In this document: piece after piece, positions 1-5,002 of the stretch
Layout: every line of letters begins with the position of its first letter
How positions within the stretch are numbered: the stretch's first letter is position 1
From: CAYSRM01 sp964543205
GTDB taxonomy: Bacteria > Verrucomicrobiota > Kiritimatiellia > UBA8416 > CAYSRM01
Assembly: GCA_964543205.1 (NCBI GenBank)
Contig: CAZIXB010000117.1
Span: 1 to 5,002 of the forward strand
Length of the DNA stretch: 5,002 nucleotides
Direction of reading: 5' to 3'
Notes under the pieces: generated by a model
What the model was told of the DNA's origin: nothing
The model's database searches: none
Seen by the model: only the letters and a program-made list of their open reading frames with translations
Program-made: the position numbers and the translations under genes

Positions 1-835
1 TACGATGTTTTTCCGGCTCTTTGGGCATGGTTATCCTGGTCTGAAGTCTCTTTTTCTCTTTGCGGTCTCTGGCTACAAGCGCAGGGCCTGCGCCAGGGAA
101 AAAATAACTGATCTTGAGTTTACTCACTCTTGCAACCGTATCTTCCTGCAAGTCAGGACGCTCTGCGCGATAGCTTAGCGGGGTTATCGTACGGCCGGGA
201 GAGCGGACGAAAGCGTCGCCTGACAGTAGTATGCCGTGCCGCTTTGAATAAAGGGAAGCATCATGACCAGTATGTCCGGGGGTCTCCATGACAACAAAAT
301 TTTTAACTGAGAGAAGCGCATGCCCGTTTTCATAAAACCGGGCCAGTTCACCCCTGCCTTCAAACCCGCTTTTTAAAAACCTTGCAAAAAATGAAAATTT
401 CGACCTTTTCTTAACGAAAAGACCTACAGCAGCAGGCAGTTGCTTCAACATACGGAAAGCGCTTCGGTCCATGGCCTTACTTGCAAGAAGAGTTGAAGAT
501 ATGACCGCATTGGGAAACTTCTCGCGAGCATATTTCAAATCCCCTATGTGGTCATGATGTGTGTGAGTTAAGAAAATTTCATAGACATCCCCGCTAATGC
601 CCCCCACATAGTTTGCCAACATCTTTGTTTCTTCAGGAAGCCCCAGATCGACAAGAGTAATCTTGCCGGGTTTCCTTCGCAACCATCCTCGCCTTTGCTC
701 CAACACATACATATTGGATATGCGGCCGCGAAGTTGATGCACAATGAACTTCCGGGAAGGGGCGAATATTTGTATGCGCAAGCTATTCTGTAGAGATGAT
801 GCGCATTTCTTTTCAGTTTTTGCTCTTCTTGTCAT
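1..835 (-). CDS. Metallo-beta-lactamase-fold hydrolase (3' end beyond window)
   Basis: The minus strand encodes an open frame of at least 278 residues that runs off the left edge. Counting from the ATG at 835, the order fits a glyoxalase II-like/MBL hydrolase: strand and 'NMYVLE' (about 41-46), 'TLVDLGLPEE' (60-69), metal motif 'THTHHDH' (90-96, bases 548-568), 'TPGHTGH' (185-191, His188) and 'LSGDAF' (204-209, Asp207). The last metal ligand, usually His in a PGHG-like motif, is Ala249 in 'FFPGAGPAL'. The family hydrolyses thioesters, lactones, phosphoesters or similar bonds using one or two metal ions; the substrate here cannot be told. No signal peptide is seen, so it is probably cytoplasmic. 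The start is uncertain. ATG 835 has no Shine-Dalgarno sequence and an in-frame TAG lies one codon upstream. TTG 781 and GTG 742 are alternatives, and GTG 742 has a weak GGAAG six bases upstream. It is divergent from the methyltransferase gene. Confidence 0.88.
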   Translation of the reverse strand, partial: MTRRAKTEKKCASSLQNSLRIQIFAPSRKFIVHQLRGRISNMYVLEQRRGWLRRKPGKITLVDLGLPEETKMLANYVGGISGDVYEIFLTHTHHDHIGDLKYAREKFPNAVISSTLLASKAMDRSAFRMLKQLPAAVGLFVKKRSKFSFFARFLKSGFEGRGELARFYENGHALLSVKNFVVMETPGHTGHDASLYSKRHGILLSGDAFVRSPGRTITPLSYRAERPDLQEDTVARVSKLKISYFFPGAGPALVARDRKEKKRLQTRITMPKEPEKHR

Positions 836-845
836 CTATCTATAT

Positions 846-875
846 TACATATTCTGCGATATTTGTTACAGTCAA
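846..875 (-). promoter_or_regulatory. Possible promoter for the MBL hydrolase
   Basis: Read on the minus strand, TTGACT (870-875) is a good -35 box. After an 18-nt spacer comes TATGTA (846-851), a weak -10 box. Transcription would begin near 839, only a few bases before the ATG at 835. That would mean a nearly leaderless message or use of a later start (TTG 781 or GTG 742). The call rests on sequence match alone. Confidence 0.3.
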
Positions 876-925
876 TCCGCATTCGACTCTTGCATCATGC
901 CCTTATTCAATGAAATGATATCAAG

Positions 926-953
926 TTGATTGTCCATGAAACCGGCACAGAAT
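926..953 (+). promoter_or_regulatory. Weak candidate promoter for the lipoprotein methyltransferase
   Basis: TTGATT (926-931), a 16-nt spacer and CAGAAT (948-953, four of six consensus bases) precede the methyltransferase start at 991. An 8-bp palindrome TGATATCA lies just upstream (916-923) and could be part of an operator. Both are weak and could be chance in an AT-rich spacer. Confidence 0.2.
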
Positions 954-990
954 TGATGGCATTACCACGGTAGCGGAAAGGATATTCACT

Positions 991-1791
991 ATGAGAAAAC
1001 TATTGCGGCTTTTTTCCTCATTCTTTCTGTGGGTGGCAATGCTCAGTCTGACGGCCTGTGTAACCAATGAGTCTTTGCAGCCTGGATCTTCCGGTAAAAA
1101 TAAAGAAAGCGAAAACAATCCATACCTGGAACATCCAGACTATAAAAACTTTGTGGAAAGTCAGGCAGTCAGATTCAACAAAGTCGCGGAAAGACGGCCT
1201 GTTGTTTATTCTGAACTGGCCGATTATCTTGTAAAGCGTTTTGACCTTGAGCAACAATCCGGCATTGGTATCGACATCGGCGGAGGTCCAGGCAATCTAG
1301 TCTTCGAACTGGCTGCCCGCACAAGGAAGTTATACTGGATAAACGCCGACATCAACACCTGGTACAACCGCTATTTTTCGGAAAATGCCCTTGCGCAGAA
1401 GCTTGAGCATCGCACAGCGTTTATTTTTGCCGACGCCTGTTTTCTACCTTTTCGGAGCAATTACGCGAACATCATAGTATCACGCGGAAGTTACCAGTTC
1501 TGGCAAGACCTGGAAAAAGGGCTTACCGAAATCAACAGGGTATTAAAGCCCGGGGGAGCCGCGTTTGTCGGGCGCGGAAACGCCCCTTCCATGCCGGAAA
1601 AAGAGTTGCGCAAACTTATCAAAGCCGGCTTGATCGGCGGGCCGGCCTATAATCGGGCCGAAGATGCAGAACGTTTCCACAAAATCATGGAAGATATGGA
1701 TATAGTGGATTACGAAGTTATACTGCAAGACCCGGCTGGCGAGTCTTTTAAAAAATACTATGGGGTCTGGCTGTACTTCCGTAAAAATTGA
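991..1791 (+). CDS. Lipoprotein with a class I SAM-dependent methyltransferase domain
   Basis: This 266-residue protein starts at ATG 991, with AAGGA (978-982) eight bases upstream. Residues 1-23 form a lipoprotein signal peptide: charged 'MRK', a hydrophobic core, then lipobox 'LTAC' with Cys23. A low-complexity polar linker (24-43) follows. Residues about 50-195 match a Methyltransf_11-like Rossmann fold: motif I 'GIDIGGGPGNL' (92-103 region), an acidic residue after strand 2 ('NADIN', Asp120), 'FADACFLPF' (146-154, Asp148), 'NIIVSRGSYQFW' and 'INRVLKPGG' (182-189). The domain would bind S-adenosylmethionine and move a methyl group to an unknown acceptor. The residue after Cys23 is Val, not Asp, so by enterobacterial Lol rules it would go to the outer membrane. 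A SAM-dependent enzyme outside the cytoplasm is odd, because SAM is not known to be available there. The signal may be unused, or the fold may have another role. The fold call is firm; function and location are open. Confidence 0.9.
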   Translation: MRKLLRLFSSFFLWVAMLSLTACVTNESLQPGSSGKNKESENNPYLEHPDYKNFVESQAVRFNKVAERRPVVYSELADYLVKRFDLEQQSGIGIDIGGGPGNLVFELAARTRKLYWINADINTWYNRYFSENALAQKLEHRTAFIFADACFLPFRSNYANIIVSRGSYQFWQDLEKGLTEINRVLKPGGAAFVGRGNAPSMPEKELRKLIKAGLIGGPAYNRAEDAERFHKIMEDMDIVDYEVILQDPAGESFKKYYGVWLYFRKN

Positions 1792-1797
1792 CTGGAC

Positions 1798-1824
1798 TTC
1801 CCAATTCCAGTCGCGAATTGGAAA
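1798..1824. repeat. Imperfect inverted repeat after the methyltransferase gene
   Basis: Arms TTCCCAATTC (1798-1807) and GAATTGGAAA (1815-1824) pair over ten positions with one mismatch around a 7-nt loop. The inner seven pairs, CCAATTC/GAATTGG, are perfect. It begins seven bases after the stop codon. No T-run follows on either strand, so it is not a standard intrinsic terminator. It may be an RNA 3'-end stabilising hairpin, a protein-binding site or chance. Confidence 0.4.
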
Positions 1825-1922
1825 AGGTGAATGTCACATTCAAAGCTCTTGCCTGTGAAATCATTGTAATCCGTGGTTGTATTACTCAGTTCCGAAAGCT
1901 AATCTAACGCACAAAGTTACTC

Positions 1923-1969
1923 TTGATGAATAGAACAGGTTAGCACACATTATCCATCAACTTTTTTTT
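1923..1969 (+). terminator. Terminator-like hairpin with T8 run
   Basis: TTGATGaATA (1923-1932) pairs with TATcCATCAA (1951-1960) with one mismatch and an 18-nt loop. It is followed by C and then eight T (1962-1969). This is the layout of a rho-independent terminator, although the stem is AT-rich and the loop large, so it would be weak. It lies 37 bases before the aminotransferase ATG and 130 bases after the methyltransferase stop. It could end the upstream transcript or attenuate the downstream one. Confidence 0.35.
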
Positions 1970-2006
1970 GACGAATACTCGCGCGCAGCAGACAGAAAGG
2001 GAAACA

Positions 2007-3125
2007 ATGAATGTACCGTTGCTTGATCTTAAGCCGCAATACATAAATATTAAAGACAAAGTCGACAAAGCTGTGGCGGAAGTCATTGAATCACAGAGAT
2101 TCATAATGGGACCGGAAGTTGAAAAATGCGAAAAGGCCATCGCCGAGTATTCCGGTTGTCGCTACGGAATCGGCGTTTCCTCGGGAACAGACGCGCTTCT
2201 CATCTCACTGATGGCCGAGAACATAGGTCCCGGAGACGATGTCCTTACAACTGCCTACAGTTTTTTTGCCACCGCAGGGTGCATCTCGCGCACCGGCGCG
2301 CGCCCGGTTTTCGTCGACATAGACCCTGAAACATACAATATCGATACTGCGCTGCTTGAAAAGGCTGTCACACCGAACACCAGGGCGGTCATACCAGTGC
2401 ATCTGTACGGACAGATGGCTGACATGAATCCTGTAATGGATTTTGCCGAAAGAAACGAACTGGTCGTTATTGAAGATGCGGCACAGGCAATAGGCTCGGA
2501 GTACATGGGCAAGAGAGCCGGATCAATAGGGCATTATGGATGCTTTTCGTTTTTTCCTTCAAAAAACCTCGGCGCCTTCGGGGACGGAGGCATGGTGGTA
2601 ACCAACAGTAACGAAAGGGCCGAAAAGCTGCGCGAGCTGCGCAATCACGGGGCAAAAGCAAAATACTATCATGAAATCATAGGCGGAAACTTCCGACTGG
2701 ATGCAATCCAGGCCGCAGTTGTCAATGTAAAGCTGGAATATCTGGATTCATGGACTGAACAACGCCAGCGTAACGCCGAGATGTATGACAGGCTTTTGAC
2801 AGAGTCCGGTATGGTAGAGTCAGGCGCCGTAAAGCTGCCTACCCGCATCCATGACCGGCATATATTCAATCAGTATGTAATCAGAACCGAAAAGAGGGAT
2901 CAGTTGCAGGAGTTTCTGTCGGACAAGAACATTGGCACAGCAGTCTATTATCCCCTGCCCTTTCACATGCAGACATGTTTCAAGGAACTCGGCTACAAAT
3001 CGGGAGATTTTCCGGAAAGCGAAAAGGCTGCTCGTGAAACCCTGGCGCTGCCGATCTTCCCGGAACTCTCTGAGAGCCAGATAACATACGTGGCAGACTC
3101 CATAAGCAGTTTTTACAGCACGTGA
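2007..3125 (+). CDS. DegT/DnrJ/EryC1/StrS-family PLP-dependent sugar aminotransferase
   Basis: This 372-residue protein has the usual length for the family, which transfers an amino group, normally from glutamate, to a keto-sugar nucleotide for surface polysaccharide, glycan or antibiotic sugars. Visible signatures are the N-terminal 'VPLLDLKPQY' (3-12), 'GVSSGTDALLISL' (56-68) of the cofactor phosphate site, 'IEDAAQAIG' (155-163, with Asp157 and Gln160 near the PLP ring), the Schiff-base lysine Lys186 in 'SFFPSKNLGAFGDGG' (181-195), and 'GGNFRLDAIQAAV' (226-238). The C-terminal part, including 'YYPLPFH' (314-320) and 'ETLALPIFPELS', is also typical. ATG 2007 is chosen because AAAGGG (1996-2001) sits five bases upstream and the family's conserved start follows at once. 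An in-frame TTG at 1968 lies inside the T-run. The sugar substrate cannot be read from the sequence, and no other sugar-nucleotide gene is in the window. It appears intact. Confidence 0.95.
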   Translation: MNVPLLDLKPQYINIKDKVDKAVAEVIESQRFIMGPEVEKCEKAIAEYSGCRYGIGVSSGTDALLISLMAENIGPGDDVLTTAYSFFATAGCISRTGARPVFVDIDPETYNIDTALLEKAVTPNTRAVIPVHLYGQMADMNPVMDFAERNELVVIEDAAQAIGSEYMGKRAGSIGHYGCFSFFPSKNLGAFGDGGMVVTNSNERAEKLRELRNHGAKAKYYHEIIGGNFRLDAIQAAVVNVKLEYLDSWTEQRQRNAEMYDRLLTESGMVESGAVKLPTRIHDRHIFNQYVIRTEKRDQLQEFLSDKNIGTAVYYPLPFHMQTCFKELGYKSGDFPESEKAARETLALPIFPELSESQITYVADSISSFYST

Positions 3126-3153
3126 AATTTCATCGCCTTCTGGCGCTGCCGAT
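3042..3153 (+). repeat. 14-bp exact direct repeat at the aminotransferase 3' end
   Basis: CTGGCGCTGCCGAT occurs at 3042-3055, inside the aminotransferase gene, and again at 3140-3153, just past its stop. Both copies are preceded by CGTGAAA (3033-3039 and 3121-3127) at slightly different distances. This may be the trace of a small local duplication of the gene's 3' end, or chance. Confidence 0.4.
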
Positions 3154-3166
3154 TCTCTCCTGTGAC

Positions 3167-3195
3167 TTGACGGGCGGCTTGTGTAGAGGTATTAT
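3167..3195 (+). promoter_or_regulatory. Sigma-70-type promoter for the exported protein and permease
   Basis: TTGACG (3167-3172, five of six consensus bases) is followed by an exact 17-nt spacer and TATTAT (3190-3195, five of six). Transcription should start near 3202, giving a leader of about 60 nt before the ATG at 3265. This is the best promoter match in the window. It argues that the 3265 gene and the permease form their own unit, separate from the aminotransferase. It also argues against the in-frame TTG at 3202 as a start. Confidence 0.6.
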
Positions 3196-3264
3196 ATATT
3201 CTTGATAGGCTTCACTGCTAAGGATGTACTTTGCACAAACCAAAGCGCCCGAAAAAAAGGGACT

Positions 3265-4470
3265 ATGAAATATATAGAATCAAGAATTTCAACAAATGAA
3301 ACCAGTTGTGCGCGATTATGCAGCGCCGGATTCCCGACATTGAAGATAAGACCGGTTTTGCTATTTTTTGTCATTATTCTGTCGATCTCTGGATCCGCGC
3401 TGACCTCGTCTGCCTGCACGACGCCGGTGTGGCGCTATGCGCTGGAACAGTGGTGGCCGGACCCCTTTTACATTGATGTCCAGCGTCCTGATGAGCTGAC
3501 AACCAATCAACAGCAAGCCGTTGATCTGCTGGAATCTTCGAACGAACAGAAGAATACCTTCGCCAACATAGTTGTCGACGTTGTCATAGATTCATCTGTA
3601 AACACTCCTGTCTTAACGGTGGAGTATCCCGGCAAACCGGGAATGGAAATGGACAAGCCATTCTGGAAAACCGAACTGACTTTCGAATCGGCCACAAACG
3701 TACTGAGTTCGCCTTTTCGAAAACGGCTCGCCACAGAACTGGGCAGCGGCGAGAATGTTGTATGGTTTGTTCTTGAAAGCTCGAACGCAGAAACAAATGA
3801 AGCTGTGATGAACCTGCTTGAAGCACAGGTTGGAAAAGCGGAGAAGGAATACGAAGAATACCGGCAATATGCCAATCGCATAGCAACATCGGAATATGAC
3901 AAGGCATATACATTGCCGAAAATGAATAACCTGTTTCTCTCTCTGGATCGCGGCAACAAAGAAGAGGAATTTTTTATTAAATCGTTGCTTCATCTTTATC
4001 CCGACCTCAAATCTTCACAGGAACCAATGGTATTTGTAGTTTATGGAAAAGGACGTTGTCTTCCGCCCATTGTCGGTGACGAAATCACCGTGGCAAATAT
4101 TGACTATTACTTCCAATTCCTCTCCGGACCATGCTCGTGTATGATAAAAGACAATAACCCTGGATTTGACCTTCTTATGGAGTACGATTGGGAAGAGGCT
4201 GCTTTCATGGACGACGCCTACGTGGATGATACACCCCCGGAACTCACTGGCGTGATGGGATCTGAAACCGGTGACTTTGAAGGTGTAGCAGAAAAAGACG
4301 CTGAGGATACCCTTGAAGAGGAACAGGAAGCAGAAGCACAGGTTAGCGCCGAAGATGAACCGGCGTTCAGCCCTGCGATAGCGGCTATGCTTATCGGCTT
4401 TGCGGCTGTTCTTGCAATAGCGTTATTCGGAAGCCTTATGCTGGCAAGGAAAGGCAAACACGGCGCGTGA
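3265..4470 (+). CDS. Exported, C-terminally membrane-anchored protein of a transporter-linked family
   Basis: This 401-residue protein has no function I can name. A long polar N-terminus (1-30) leads to a hydrophobic signal segment 'PVLLFFVIILSISGSAL' (30-46). The mature region seems to begin near 'ACTTPVWRYALEQWWPDPF' (50-68), which I recall as the conserved opening of this PVC family. Its Cys51 is not in a canonical lipobox. Helical, charged residues 178-215 precede a conserved-looking block: 'YGKGRCLPPIVGDEIT' (260-275), then 'GPCSCMIKDNNPGFDLLM' (288-305) with a CxC pair (Cys290, Cys292), and 'DWEE' (308-311). Residues 311-367 are strongly acidic and low in complexity. Residues 369-393 form a transmembrane helix followed by 'RKGKHG', so the main domain should lie outside the cytoplasm. 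ATG 3265 follows AAAGGG (3256-3261) closely, with only three bases between. The permease begins 19 bases after the stop, so it may be a substrate-handling or accessory subunit of that transporter. It could also be a redox or metal protein, given the CxC. Confidence 0.85.
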   Translation: MKYIESRISTNETSCARLCSAGFPTLKIRPVLLFFVIILSISGSALTSSACTTPVWRYALEQWWPDPFYIDVQRPDELTTNQQQAVDLLESSNEQKNTFANIVVDVVIDSSVNTPVLTVEYPGKPGMEMDKPFWKTELTFESATNVLSSPFRKRLATELGSGENVVWFVLESSNAETNEAVMNLLEAQVGKAEKEYEEYRQYANRIATSEYDKAYTLPKMNNLFLSLDRGNKEEEFFIKSLLHLYPDLKSSQEPMVFVVYGKGRCLPPIVGDEITVANIDYYFQFLSGPCSCMIKDNNPGFDLLMEYDWEEAAFMDDAYVDDTPPELTGVMGSETGDFEGVAEKDAEDTLEEEQEAEAQVSAEDEPAFSPAIAAMLIGFAAVLAIALFGSLMLARKGKHGA

Positions 4471-4489
4471 ATAGATCAGGACAGAAGCC

Positions 4490-5002
4490 ATGCGATTGAG
4501 AAATCTCATATTCAGTGAAATCCTGAGGCATAAACGGAATTTTGCCGCGGGAACCCTGGCTATAGTTGTTGCCACAGGCTCCCTCACAGCCGCTATCTGC
4601 TCACTTAGGGCGCATGACGCTATGACCACTGACATTTTGCGACAGAAAGCGAAAGTTACTCAAAGAGAAATGTCGCAGATGGCTGATAACATAGAAGAAG
4701 CCATGGAAAACCTCGGATTCAATATGATAATTCTGCCGGAAGAACAGGAAACCGCCAACTGGCATTCAGAAAGTTACGCGGAAAAGACCATGCCGGAGAA
4801 ATATGCCCATAGATTATCCGATGCAAGCTTGCCTGCAATCGGCAATATTCTAGCCGTGCTCCGCAAAAAAATAGAATGGCCCGAGACAGACTGGTCCGTA
4901 ATACTGGCGGGCAAAGGGACAGTAAACGAGACTTCGCCGATTAAAAGCGGACAGGCGCAGCTCGGACATGAAATCTGTAGAGGACTAAAGCTCGAACCAG
5001 GC
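4490..5002 (+). CDS. FtsX/MacB-like ABC transporter permease, N-terminal part
   Basis: The open frame runs to the right edge and gives 171 residues of a longer protein. ATG 4490 is preceded by AGGA (4478-4481) eight bases upstream. Residues 1-17 are basic ('RHKRN' at 13-17), followed by a transmembrane helix (about 18-39, 'FAAGTLAIVVATGSLTAAIC'). A large extracytoplasmic region then begins, with a helical stretch (45-75), 'NLGFNMIILPEE' (74-85) and 'SYAEKTMPEKY' (95-105). This is the layout of MacB/LolC-type permeases: one N-terminal helix, a periplasmic domain, then three more helices. The last three helices would lie beyond the window. Such proteins pair with a MacB-like ATPase and act by moving a periplasmic domain across ATP cycles (lipoprotein handling, export or cell-envelope remodelling). 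The substrate is unknown. The gene forms an operon with the exported protein just upstream. Confidence 0.82.
   Translation, partial: MRLRNLIFSEILRHKRNFAAGTLAIVVATGSLTAAICSLRAHDAMTTDILRQKAKVTQREMSQMADNIEEAMENLGFNMIILPEEQETANWHSESYAEKTMPEKYAHRLSDASLPAIGNILAVLRKKIEWPETDWSVILAGKGTVNETSPIKSGQAQLGHEICRGLKLEPG

Noticed and set aside
744..929. 61-codon plus-strand open frame
   Set aside because: It overlaps the 5' end of the MBL hydrolase on the other strand and the divergent spacer, has no recognisable domain, and no Shine-Dalgarno sequence was seen.
2126..2661. Alternative-frame open frames within the aminotransferase gene on both strands
   Set aside because: The aminotransferase frame carries all family motifs. 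The others are Arg- or Cys-rich shadows.
3134..3145. Small hairpin CGCC-TTCT-GGCG after the aminotransferase stop
   Set aside because: It has only four pairs and no T-run, too weak to call a terminator.
3202..3264. TTG start extending the exported protein by 21 residues
   Set aside because: It would coincide with the predicted transcription start, has no Shine-Dalgarno sequence, and ATG 3265 follows an AAAGGG.
3507..3993. Overlapping minus-strand open frames of 109 to 150 codons inside the exported-protein gene
   Set aside because: They are antisense to a gene with a clear signal segment, conserved blocks and anchor. Their translations are rich in Ser, Phe and Cys without domain structure.
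1..5002. CRISPR array, tRNA, rRNA, insertion sequence or toxin-antitoxin module
   Set aside because: I saw no regularly spaced repeats, cloverleaf with TTCRA-type arm, rRNA-like sequence, transposase motif or small paired genes.

Overview
The window suggests a Gram-negative bacterium of moderate GC content. It encodes a lipobox protein, Sec-type signal sequences and a MacB/FtsX-type permease. The 401-aa exported protein and the permease after it resemble, from memory, an uncharacterised gene pair of Planctomycetes, Lentisphaerae and Verrucomicrobia (PVC) genomes. That makes a PVC-type host my best guess, but it is an inference and not proven by the sequence.

Layout: (1) 1-835, minus strand: a metallo-beta-lactamase-fold hydrolase, nearly complete, with its last residues beyond the left edge. 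It has a clear HxHxDH motif but an Ala where the last metal-binding His is expected. (2) 836-990: a divergent intergenic region with weak promoter-like sites in both directions. (3) 991-1791, plus strand: a class I SAM-dependent methyltransferase domain carried behind a lipoprotein signal peptide. (4) 1792-2006: a 215-nt spacer with an inverted repeat and a terminator-like hairpin followed by eight T. (5) 2007-3125, plus strand: a PLP-dependent DegT/DnrJ/EryC1/StrS sugar aminotransferase. (6) 3126-3264: a spacer with a well-formed sigma-70-type promoter (TTGACG, 17 nt, TATTAT). (7) 3265-4470, plus strand: an exported protein with a C-terminal membrane anchor. (8) 4490-5002, plus strand: the N-terminal 171 residues of an FtsX/MacB-like ABC permease, cut by the right edge.

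Genes 7 and 8 are 19 nt apart and look like the start of an operon driven by the promoter at 3167-3195. An ATPase subunit would be expected downstream, outside the window. The methyltransferase, aminotransferase and hydrolase show no obvious shared pathway. The spacer between the first two holds a possible terminator, so they are probably separate transcription units. I see no tRNA, rRNA, CRISPR array, transposase or attachment site. The most unusual items are the lipid-anchored methyltransferase and the exported-protein/permease pair.
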